This document shows positions 9,490 to 18,460 of a stretch of 24,180 bases of DNA, in pieces; positions within the stretch are counted from its first letter, which is position 1; the number at the start of each line of letters is the position of its first letter. Under the pieces are notes generated by a model that ran no database searches, was not told the DNA's origin, and was given only the letters and a program-made list of their open reading frames with translations. Both the position numbers and the translations under genes were made by a program. Source of the DNA: Silene noctiflora (taxonomy: Eukaryota > Streptophyta > Magnoliopsida > Caryophyllales > Caryophyllaceae); the NCBI GenBank assembly GCA_009801015.1, contig VHZZ01006487.1, forward strand, positions 44,275-68,454. Direction: 5' to 3'.

Positions 9490-11189
9490 TGACGTGGACA
9501 TAAAAAGCACACTTTTAACCCCTGAATAACCCCTTTTCGCATGCTTATTTGCACTTATTAGAGCCATTTCGGTGTCTTTAGCTTCCTATTTGATTTTTTA
9601 TGAGATCTTAGCCCATTTGTAGGAAAGGAAGCAAAATGAACGAAAATCATGCATAAATGGAGCATTTAGGAGCTTAATTGACGGTAATAATGGCCAAACA
9701 TGAAGAGGAGGCCAAGGACAAGGACCCTTAGCTCAATAAAGAAATATTTAGCATGATTTAGGAGTGTTTAGGATGCTAAGCCCCATGAGTTATGGTTCAG
9801 CAATGACGATGAGAGAGGAAGTCACTCGGACCCAAATTAAGAAATTCTTTTTTGGATCCAAAACTATGATATATGGAACTAATCGAAAAATCAAGTTGTC
9901 TAGGCTTTTGAATTACTCTAATAGGAGTCCGGATGAGGAATGGCGTCCGTTTTATGATCCGATCTAGGTCAAGTAGCTGAGCTGAGCACTAGCCCGCCCG
10001 AGCTCTGCACTAGCTCGCCTAAGCTCTGCCCAAACTGCCCGTCCTATGCTAGAACTTGCCCGAGCTCTAAGCTGAATTTCAGGCCCTACCTCAGAAGTCA
10101 CTCGACATCTCCTGGGCTCGCCCGACTCCCTGGCGTGATTTTCTTCTTTTACAACACTCTACCTCCTAATCAACCCTAATCTTGCAACCCATATAAATAC
10201 CCTACTTTGTTATAATTAGACTATGCCTCTTTAGATTAGTTAAGTCCTTAAAATAGAGTACTCCCTTAGATTAGGAGTAGATTAGTCTTTAATCTTTCCT
10301 CAAAGTACATTAATCTTTCAATAATTTTTCTTTCAATTTACACTTTTAATGGTTCACATTTGGATCTCTTGGGTATGTATTTGAAGACTAAGTGATAAGT
10401 CTCCATCTTTATTCAAGGATTCTCATTTATTTATGTCCATCTCTACTTTCCAAGTTGGTACATCTCTTATCTTTCATTAATCCTTTGTTATTTCATTTAC
10501 TTGTTCATGCTAAACCTTGTTATAATGGGTGACAACATTATTGACATGCTAATCATGATGTGTTGTGAGTAGTCTTCTACTTAGGGTTAATGGGGGATTA
10601 GGGGAATGATTAGATGGTAATTCCATACTCGAGGAGTTCTCTTGGTTGATTAAAATAAGTTGTTTTAGTTCTAGCTTAGTGCACACAATATGTTTGATGA
10701 AATGATTGCTTGACTTGGTCAAACCTTGCATTAATCCTTACCCATTCAACACCTTCTACAAGACCCAAAGTCTTAGGAGATGTTAGACCATGCACTATAC
10801 TAGTGGAGAGATCGGGTGTACGCCAAAAGATAACCCGACTTGACCTATGGACCGCAAGACCAAAAGTTTCGGTCCTATTCTACTATGACCTTGACCAAAT
10901 ACTAGACTCGTACTTTTGGACTTACCATTTGATCACCCCTATGATTCCCATGACACCCTAGTGTGTTCAATTATTTTTTTACATCTCTATTTCATTCATT
11001 CTTGTCGATTTAATTCTTACTATTTACTTGCTTTCATTAGTTTAGATCATAAACCCAAACCAATTGTGACAGGACAACTAAACTTGGATTGAACAATTTA
11101 GATATCCCTATCCTTTGGGTTCGACCTCTATTTACTTGCTATGCTAGTTTGTTGAGATATAAATATTGTTTGATGATTTGACCACATCA
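9490..11189 (+). mobile_element. Complete C-family (Athila/Tat-like) LTR copy 1, ~1.7 kb
   Basis: It begins TGACGTGG after the polypurine tract and ends CCACATCA, giving an 8-bp near-perfect terminal inverted repeat with TG...CA ends. A tRNA-Asp primer site follows at 11196. The GC-rich degenerate block (9980-10075), TATA box (10192-10199) and ~30 bp around it are shared with the truncated copy at 1744-2979. The LTR is unusual in having element-internal DNA on both sides: the 3' end of one internal region on the left, the 5' end of another on the right. Open frames at 9764-9967, 10549-10731 and 10710-10961 have no protein resemblance and are chance frames. Confidence 0.85.
10192..10199 (+). 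promoter_or_regulatory. TATA box of C LTR copy 1
   Basis: TATAAATA followed by CCCTACTTTGT is conserved with 2414-2421, while flanking sequence has diverged more. It probably drives the transcript reading into the gag-like frame at 11404. Confidence 0.6.
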
Positions 11190-11195
11190 TCAAAA

Positions 11196-11213
11196 TGGCG
11201 CCGTTGCCGGGGA
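11196..11213 (+). other. Primer-binding site for tRNA-Asp
   Basis: TGGCGCCGTTGCCGGGGA is the exact reverse complement of the 3' end of plant tRNA-Asp (TCCCCGGCAACGGCGCCA, CCA included). This is the classical primer site of Athila-type Ty3/gypsy elements. It lies six bases after the inferred LTR end, so 9490-11189 also acts as a 5' LTR. Confidence 0.93.
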
Positions 11214-12171
11214 CGGTGTTATGTGATTAAGTTCTTATTTGTTTTCTATTTTAATTGAGCCTTTACCTTGAGAAACTTGTTCCTCAAGGTCGTTTTTACC
11301 AGTTTCTTGTAGTTTTCTTGTTTGTAGTTGTTTGTTTGTCCCAACAACAATGATGACACAAGAAGAATATGGGCAAAGTGGAGCAAATAGGTAATTTGTA
11401 TTAATGGAGAGAGTTGGTTGAGCAAGAAAACAAACCCATATCCTACAACTTCTACAATGAAAGTCCAAATTACCCCACAAACTTCTCATACCAAAGCCCC
11501 CACATCCAAAATCCACAAGAACCACCCTCCCAAAACCCACTTTACAACCAATTCCAAATGTCATCCTACAATCAACAACCACAACATAACCAATTTGTCA
11601 TCTACCCACAACAAGAAAATGCGAATAACCTTGATATCCATAATGTGGTTCTCCAAATGCTAAAAGACCAACAAAATTTTTTCGCACAAATGTAAGAAAA
11701 GAGCCAAGGTAGTGACAATGTTCTCAAACACATTGTTACCCATGGTGAGGAGTTAGAAAATCAAATTGCCCAAATGGAAGCCACCCAAATGCTCAATGAA
11801 GAAGAAGAATAAGGTGTAATTGAAGAAGATAGAGATGGTGAAGAAGAGTTTGAACACCACTATGAAGCAACCTATGCAACTATATCACCACCTCGCCAAA
11901 TTTTAAGCATTAAACAGCCCATATTCCAACTTGTACCCCATTTTACAAACATTCTTGATGAAGGTGAATATGAGGGTGTAACTTTTGAGCATGAGGAGTG
12001 TTTTATTGGTTATGGACCAAAGGTGGATGATGAATTGGAAGATGGTATAGTTGGAGAGGAAAACAATGATGAATATGAGTTGGAGGCCAATTGTGAGACA
12101 ACCACTATGTCTAAATTACCTCATGTATCTAGCTCACCCACTAACCTTGCTCCTCCTATTTGGGACACCTA

Positions 12172-12226
12172 TGATGATGATGATGATGATGATGAGGAGG
12201 AGGAGGAGGAGGAGGAGGAGGAGGAA
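12172..12226 (+). repeat. GAT/GAG trinucleotide microsatellite within the gag-like ORF
   Basis: About eight GAT units pass directly into about ten GAG/GAA units, all in frame, coding aspartate then glutamate runs. Frames on the other phases (poly-Met/Arg on +, poly-Leu/Ile on -) are shadows of it. Confidence 0.9.
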
Positions 12227-12874
12227 GACCTCCTGCCACACTTTCCTTCTATAACTCATGTGGAAGATGTGTGTGCCATTGACACTTGTGGAGATGGAGG
12301 CAAAACTTGGAAATAGAAGGTTGATAAATTTGAACTTGCCATATTTGGAGAATTGAGAGGCCAAGAGGAAACCTATGATGTTTGCACCTTTGACCATAGT
12401 GATAAGTGATATTTATATGCATTTTTACCCCTCGTATTAGCTTTGTTTTACTTATTATTTAGTACTTGTCAAAGTAATTTTAAGCTAATATTGTGCTTCT
12501 AGTACAAATTGTGTGCTCAAGTATGTTTTGTAGGAAATGAGCTCAAATGAGCTAGAATACTACATGTTATGCACAAACTAGAAGCAAGGCTAAGCAAGAG
12601 CAAGGAATTGGACTAAGATGAAGCATATGTTTGGGTTTTGCATGAAGATTTTAGTGGATTGAACAAACTAATGCAAAATGAATTTAATCCAAAGTCAAGC
12701 CCAAAATGCATGAGTCAAAGTCAAAGAAAAAGTCAAGAGAAAGCATGGGATTCTAATGTTCTTAAGATGCCAAATGAGGTCTTAAACCGGGCTCTTAATC
12801 GTTGTTAATTACATAAGCATAGGATCCTTTGGAGTTAATGCACGGATTTATGAAGATTGAGGTGGAAACACACG

Positions 12875-12907
12875 ATCCCGATCGGGATTGGCAAATCCGA
12901 TCGGGTT
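12875..12907. promoter_or_regulatory. Paired CCCGATCGGG palindromes in LTR E U3
   Basis: ATCCCGATCGGGAT (12875-12888) is a perfect 14-bp palindrome. A second, near-perfect copy, AATCCGATCGGGTT, is at 12894-12907. They lie 40-70 bp upstream of the TATA box, where activator sites would be expected. Function is inference. Confidence 0.55.
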
Positions 12908-12946
12908 TGGCATGTTCTATGATCTTCCGTTACTTCCTCTCATTCC

Positions 12947-12954
12947 TATAAATA
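12947..12954 (+). promoter_or_regulatory. TATA box of LTR E
   Basis: TATAAATA, followed by CCAAGCATAGC, about 550 bp into the LTR. Pyrimidine-rich sequence downstream (12990-13030) would be the transcript leader. Confidence 0.6.
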
Positions 12955-14017
12955 CCAAGCATAGCTCGGCCATTTTGGACATCACTTTTACTTACTTTTA
13001 CACACCTTCATATACCTTCTATTCCAAAATTCTCTCTAAATAATATAGTTAGTTTAGTTTAGTTAGTTAGTTTATATTAGTTTGTAGTTTACAACATTTC
13101 ATTCCTTTATTCAAGTTATTTCCAAGTTACATTTCTATTCCAAGTTGTTCAAGTTAGTTTATATTTGCAATTGTTCTTCCATTTCCATTTTCATTTCCAT
13201 TCAAGGTAATTCTAAGTTTCATTATGGTGTTTATCATTTCATTTATCATTAGTTTAGTTTATATTTACAACATGTTAGAGTAATTTACCTTATCTAGGGG
13301 ATGAGGGGAAACAATGCATAAACAATATTTGTAACATGATAAATTAGGATGTTGAAAGTATAACTAATTGTTTCTATCACATAGTTTGGATTAATATATA
13401 ATCACTTGTACCCGCGCAATACTTTTGATTAGTTTGTTATTCATTTCTATAAATCGAGANGTACGGAAATGAATTAGGCAAAGCATGTGTAGTAGGATGA
13501 CCTAGCCATATCGAGAGATCGTTGGGACCCGTTCTATGGTTGGGATGCTAANACCGAGAGGTGGGTGTCTAATAACCTAAACAATTAGTCAACACTATCT
13601 AATCCGAGTTTAACATGAANCNTTTATAATCTTGCATTTGTGACCCGACTTCCCTAGACATCTTTTAATTATATTGTTTTTGCATTTAGTCATCATAAAC
13701 CAACTCACTCATATTCACTATTTTCCGACCTAAGGTAAAATTCACTCCATAACAACTAAATAATAACTACCGAGCTCTCTGTGGATTCGACCCCTTAATA
13801 CTACATTACTTGTGTTGTACCAAAGGGTATTTTTGCATAGGTGTGCGATAGCCTATCACATAGTTTGGATGAAATAGAAGCTCTCTTCATTAGAAATGGT
13901 TTGAGTTCTAAGGAGGGTCAAGACGAAAGCATAAAAAATGAAAGCATGAATGACCTCCATGTTGAGAAGTTGACCTCTCCACCTTTCATTCTTCACCACT
14001 CCCCTTGCTTAATTTGA

Positions 14018-14387
14018 CAATGGAGTGACCATGGTTATATATATGCTTGTTTGAATATTGTGCTCAACCTTTTAATAGGTTGCTAAGAGCATTGAATAAC
14101 ATGGACAATAGCAACAAGAATGTCAACAATGAGTAAGTTTGGTGGACTCCTTTCTTAAACCACCGTCTGTAAGATATTATATCTCATGTATTTTATTCTT
14201 GCATGCATTTAGTGTTTTTGTCTTAACTCCCCATTGGATCATCAAGGATGAACCTCAATTGTTAGGGTGTGCCTTGTTCGGTTTGGGAAAATTAAAGATT
14301 ATTCATACCATTTGAGAGTCAGTTTGGGCTCTCTTTGATGATTGAGTTTTTTAGTCCTAGGTTCATCAAAGGATTCAAACCTCGGTT
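14018..14387 (+). mobile_element. C-element DNA downstream of the gag-like ORF
   Basis: No coding frame or RNA is visible in these 370 bases. The segment continues the C element after the gag-like stop and ends CAAACCTCGGT exactly where A LTR copy 3 begins. If the A insertion is removed, its natural continuation is probably the sequence now at 7389 onward, because both flanks share TCGGT. Confidence 0.55.
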
Positions 14388-15257
14388 GTAACACCCCCAA
14401 TTACAAATGAGCCTTTAGTAAAACCTTCCCTAGCAAGTAAGGGTGTTACCAACTCGGTTGCCTAAGGTAGTTCATATCAAATAAACAATAATAGAACAAA
14501 TTAAATAACTTTATTAACTCATTAACCAACACCGAAGACAAAACAAAATCCATACGCATAAATTTACAGCAGAAGTACAAATTTACTAAATAAAATTGTC
14601 ATCTAAACTATGTGAGACGCAACAATGTCGTGCATCATCCAACAACCCTAACGATAGCTCACAGCAAACTCAAGATCACCTGTAAAGACTCACTGCTCAC
14701 TATTTGTTGGCAATATCAAATGGATCACAACAGACAAGAGAAAACAAGAAACAACACAAACACCATATAAGGTCAGTAACAATCAACATATTAAACCACG
14801 ATTTTGCAAGATATAATCACAACAAAAATCCACACACAATATCGTCACAATCCTCCATTACCCCGTACTCCATAATAACCTGTGTCCGAACCGCAACGCG
14901 GACTTCACTGGCTCTCATCGCAACGAGTATCCGGGTTCTCACTAAAACAGGTAACCCACCCCTGCCGATGCCGAACCGCAGCGTGGACATCAAATTCCCG
15001 CTCATCGCAACGAGCAAACCCAGGCTTATTAATGTGCACATCCCCTTGTGACGGGAGTCACAAGAGGCGAAATAAGGGGGTGAAACCATATCCCGACATG
15101 GCTCACTATATCCAACCACAACTCAGTCACCATCAACCACACAGTACTAACTATAACAATGGCAATCATAAAAAAATTGTAATCACAATAGTACAACCGT
15201 CTCACAAAAATCAAGCAATCATAGTGAGTAGGGAAACCCTACCTTATTGCGAAATCC
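14388..15257 (-). mobile_element. A-family LTR copy 3, interrupted by element B
   Basis: It has an intact terminus, TGTAACACCCCC, and aligns with copy 2 (5983-6857) throughout. The left five bases outside it are TCGGT. The alignment stops after TTATTGCGAAATCC where element B's LTR begins; copy 2 continues GGAAAGC at the same point. The missing ~510 bp, including the palindrome array, should lie beyond B's other end, outside this window. The minus strand is the sense strand. The frames at 14704-15051, 14817-15119, 14882-15262 and 15029-15214 are overlapping shadows of LTR sequence. Confidence 0.85.
15228..15242. repeat. Conserved GTAGGG-AAA-CCCTAC hairpin of A LTRs
   Basis: Six-base arms around a three-base loop. 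The same hairpin is present at 3298-3312 and 23862-23877 (loop TTTT on that strand) and is decayed at 6829-6843. It is retained in three of four A LTRs. Confidence 0.7.
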
Positions 15258-15533
15258 TGTAACACCTCCATTTATTTAAAAGCCTTTAAGCGAGGCATAT
15301 CCAAGTAAAGGAAGGTGTTACAATCTCAGTTTTCTGAGGTAGTAAGTATAAAGACGAAACAAGCCAAAATGTACAAAAAATAAATCAAGTTAACTGAATA
15401 AACTGTGATAACGGCATTATTACATGTAACCAATTGTTTATAGGATAATAATACAAAACTCGCAGCGGAATAAAATGCATAATTTATAAAATAATAAATG
15501 TCTGAATAACTAGTGATCTCTAGACTCAGTTGT

Positions 15534-15617
15534 ATTCAGCATTCAGCATTGTCATCGCCCCATTCAGCATTCAGCATTCAGCATTCAGCATTCAGCATTC
15601 AGCATTCAGCATTCAGC
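15534..15617. repeat. ATTCAGC 7-bp minisatellite (2 + 8 copies)
   Basis: Two perfect copies at 15534-15547, a 14-bp interruption, then eight perfect copies at 15562-15617. The other LTR of the same element has only two copies (22072-22085), so the array expanded, or contracted, after insertion. Two overlapping small frames here are shadows. Confidence 0.95.
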
Positions 15618-16522
15618 ACACCTCATGGACTAACCTGCTTGTCAACTGTTTCCATGAAGGAAACGTTAACATACAACACCACGCACACACAAGTGAACAT
15701 ATAATTAAATTGGAATAACATGAGAAAGACACTACTAATACTTGCATAATTAATAATTATAACAAACATAAACGTTAAAAGAGAAAAGGGACAACACGCC
15801 CCTAAGGCTCACGGCCAACCATATCGCACTGATTGTCTCAACCTCGAATCATAAGTAGTCTGTTGTCAAGACTCACACAACCCAAGCTCAACCACGCTAT
15901 ATGGGCATGCAACGACATGTTGGCCCTCCTTACACCATACCCTGCATGTCCTATACGTCCAAGGTCCACGGCTTTTCCACATTCCCGTGCATGGCCTATA
16001 TAAACTCATCTCATCTCGCAACCACGTTGCCAAACAATACCAATACCAATGCCAATTCGTGCCAATAGAAATATGCCACAATATATATATATATATATAA
16101 ATGAAAACCACAATGCAAAGTTCCTTTATAACAATGATAACCAAGCGAGATCAGATGATATGATATATTATAACATGATGCCAAATACAAAAAGTCATGT
16201 CAATATACTTATAACGATAACGAACAACCACTAATAATGCAGCCAACACATACGGCCTAGAGGCCACACCCAACTCAAATCAACACTAAACATGCCAATT
16301 ATAACAATACAACACAAATAACACACAATAAAACCCGCAAACAAGTGTTGAGTAGCTAGCCTACCTTTAGTAAATTCCGAGCTCAGCAAATAATAATAGA
16401 ATGGTTCCTCGACAAAGCCGTCACCTAAATAAAATATATAACATTCAATTACTAACTAGCCAAATAAATTTCAATACGAAAATAAGCAAATCCGTCTCAA
16501 ACACTACAAATAATACCCCGGT

Positions 16523-16542
16523 AACACGGGTTCAGCCGTGTT
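16523..16542. repeat. AACACGG-GTTCAG-CCGTGTT hairpin in B LTR
   Basis: Seven-base perfect arms around a six-base loop, identical in the other LTR at 23018-23037 although flanking bases differ. It lies on the 3' side of the promoter in the sense (minus) direction, so it would be transcribed. Confidence 0.7.
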
Positions 16543-17309
16543 GGCAGCCAAAACAGTCCTTTTTCAATCTAAAACATCCCCTAAAACACCATCTTACTCG
16601 GCCAACACCACCACCATACACCCTCAACACTCGCTTTACATGACCCTAACAATCGTTCTAAAGCAGCAACGCAAAACAGCAGCCAACAACACTGACAACG
16701 ACTGCAACGACACTTACACACACGGTCTAGAAGAAGCCCTCACGCCAATCAACAACTCAACACTAACAACAACAACACTAACACGACAACAGCAACAATA
16801 GCTCGACAGCAGCAATAACACGACGACAGCAGCTACAACACGATAGCACTACTACAACTCACAACAATATACACAACATGCCACTACCTAGTGCACCATC
16901 ACATGGTATAAACCGTGTACTCCAACTCCTCTTTCAACAACCCAAAACCCGAATAAGACCCTATACGCACACGGTATACCCAACCCCATTCACACCCGAG
17001 GTCACGGTAAGTCATAGTTTTATAAACTCGTCTTAAATAATTATAACCAAAACCCCCAATTTACAGTTCTAGGGTTAGTCAAATCGGGGTATAAACTAAA
17101 TTAATTAAGTTAATAAACTAATTAAAGATTAGAGCTTACATAGAATTTAAAGAAGAAAACAAGCTAGTAAGATCGTGTCAAAGCTCAATCAAAACCCTTT
17201 TTCCCTTCGTGTTGCTCTCGTCGCTGCTCTTCTCGTCCCTCAGCTTCCTCTTTTTTTGTGTGTGTGTGTGTTTTAGTTGAATAAGGTATGGGTGTATGTT
17301 TTTAGTGAG

Positions 17310-17317
17310 TATTTATA
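17310..17317 (-). promoter_or_regulatory. TATA box of B LTR (minus strand)
   Basis: TATTTATA on this strand, TATAAATA on the minus strand, about 870 bp from the LTR 5' end. A CT/GT-rich leader follows in the sense direction (17160-17280). Confidence 0.55.
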
Positions 17318-18186
17318 CTAGTACTTACTTGGGCTCACTTATCCAACAATTCGGTACCCATAGTCGGCCCAACCGAGTCTTTGTTTTGGTTTTCTCCTTT
17401 TTTTTTTTTTACAGCCGTAACTAACATTATCCATTGTCATATAATTATATATAAAATATACATTCAAATAACGTAATTTATTTTCGCAGTACATATTTTA
17501 CTCATTTCAGTACATTTTGCACAAAACTTTCCATTTACTTACCCTTAACAAAAAAAAAAAGCCTAACCTAATTCTTTGAAAACCTAACCACACGACACTC
17601 AAATTAATCAAATCTCTGTAATCATGAACAATATTTAGATTTATAACATGGATTTGATTAATTAATTGCAAATTATCAATCAGATGAATATTTATTTCAA
17701 GGTTTTTTAATTAATTTAAATTAAGTTGGAATTTAAGATTGGTTAAGTGAGTGCTCGGTGGCGGTTGACCATATGGCTGGGTGGAGGTCGACTCTAGGGT
17801 CACCGGCGGCATCTGTGGGTGGTGCGGCAGGGGGAGGCACNTGGTAGTATTATGTTATGTTGAAAGGAAGGAGGAATGTGTGGTGCGGTTGCGGGGGGAG
17901 GGAATGATCCACAGAGGTCGCTGGTGGAGGGGAGGGGAGAGCGGCGGTCGATGGTGGTTGCGGTGGAGGGCGATGAGTGGCAGGGACACTTGGTGGTGGT
18001 TGTCGTAGATTGAAGATGATGGTTGGTGTGAGTGAGTTTTAGCTTTTTTGTTCTTTTCTTTTTTTTCTAACACNNTACACTTTTCGATGTGGGTGAGAAA
18101 TGAGAGGGGTAGTACGGTCAAAGTTGTACTATAATGAGTAAAATGTGTACTGTGAAAATCAACACCCTAAAATAATGGGTATTACA

Positions 18187-18460
18187 GTCTCCCCCCTTAA
18201 AATCAACTTCATCCCTGCAGTTCGCTCGCACTTAATATCATCACTCACAAGAATGTACTGCGAATGACATGTATTATTACAGTCTATCCCCTTGAAGGAA
18301 TTTCGTCCCCGAAGTTCGAGACACATACAAACAATTAATTCTTGACAACAAAATATTACTCTGCATAAAGTCAGATAACAAAATATTATAGGTCTCTAAA
18401 TTAAAAGGTGTCACATTCTACCCTCCTTAAGACTAAGGTTACGTCCTCGTAACCTCGGTT
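18187..18460 (-). other. Polypurine tract of element B with two extra upstream copies
   Basis: On the minus strand, three modules share the layout GACG(A/T)A..TT..TTAAGGGGGGAGACTGTAATACC. The functional one abuts the LTR (18187-18215: AAGGGGGGAGAC then TGTAATACCC). A second is at about 18275-18325 (CAAGGGGATAGACTGTAATAATAC, preceded by GGGGACGAAATTCC). A third is at about 18406-18460 (TTAAGGAGGGTAGAATGTGACACC, preceded by CGAGGACGTAACC). Each ends in an LTR-start-like TGTRAYA. Confidence 0.7.

Larger units (their letters stand above)
12400..13858 (+). mobile_element. Solo LTR E (1459 bp) with 5-bp TSD CATAG
   Basis: It begins TGATAAGTGATATTTATATG and ends GCGATAGCCTATCA, so the ends form TGATAAG/CCTATCA (6 of 7 inverted). 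CATAG precedes it (12395-12399) and follows it (13859-13863). Removing the LTR and one CATAG restores the surrounding reading frame. The 3' part includes 'ctctgtggattcgacccctta...ACTTGTGTTG', typical of Tat/Athila-type LTR 3' ends. With no internal region it is a solo LTR, the product of recombination between two LTRs. It has a TATA box (12947) and two CCGATCGG palindromes (12875-12907). Ambiguous bases lie at 13460, 13552, 13620 and 13622. Confidence 0.93.
11404..14017 (+). pseudogene. Broken gag-like ORF of a non-autonomous C element, split by solo LTR E
   Basis: One reading frame (codons starting at 11414) runs from 11414 to the LTR E insertion at 12400 and resumes after it at 13864, ending at TGA 14015-14017. 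It is interrupted by TAA at 11693, TAA at 11813 and TAG at 12314. An ATG at 11404 opens MERVG then stops at once, one base out of frame with the long ORF, so the true start was probably lost by a one-base frameshift. The N-terminal ~90 residues are rich in Q, N, P and Y. A short stretch (EELENQIAQME, from about 11750) weakly resembles the C-terminal part of Athila/Tat Gag. A very acidic middle follows, with a D7 run then an E11 run encoded by a GAT/GAG microsatellite. I see no CCHC zinc knuckle, protease or RT. It may be an element-specific accessory protein instead of true Gag. Dead as it stands. Confidence 0.6.
15258..18186 (-). mobile_element. 3' LTR of element B (minus strand), 2929 bp
   Basis: The left end is TGTAACACCTCC, the right end GGGTATTACA followed by a minus-strand polypurine tract (AAGGGGGGAGAC). 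On the minus strand the LTR thus begins TGTAATACCC and ends GGTGTTACA. A second copy starts at 21768 and is collinear up to 23340. By eye the first ~280 bp differ by about 8-9%, so B is not recent. Features inside: CTCAG hairpin (15325-15338), ATTCAGC repeats (15534-15617), a conserved AACACGG/CCGTGTT hairpin (16523-16542), CAR-rich low complexity (16660-16880), TATA box (17310-17317) and ambiguous bases at 17841, 18074 and 18075. Small ORFs here are not conserved as proteins. Nearly 3 kb is large for an LTR but within the range of Tekay/Del-type elements. Confidence 0.9.

Noticed and set aside
12051..12397. ORFs with poly-Met/Arg (+) and poly-Leu/Ile (-)
   Set aside because: Other-frame readings of the GAT/GAG microsatellite within the gag-like ORF.
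13441..13625. Ambiguous bases clustered in LTR E as a possible assembly join
   Set aside because: The LTR is collinear through this part with matching TSDs at both ends, so these are more likely base-call ambiguities than a join.
17254..17271. T run followed by a GT dinucleotide repeat near the B LTR leader
   Set aside because: Ordinary short microsatellite; too short to support any claim.
17786..17800. GTCGACTCTAG, resembling a cloning-vector polylinker
   Set aside because: Only 11 bases match, with no flanking vector sequence on either side; the position is within a continuous LTR.
17781..18121. Gly/Trp/Arg-rich ORF and its minus-strand shadow
   Set aside because: G-rich low-complexity DNA in the U3 part of the B LTR, contains ambiguous bases and has no family resemblance.
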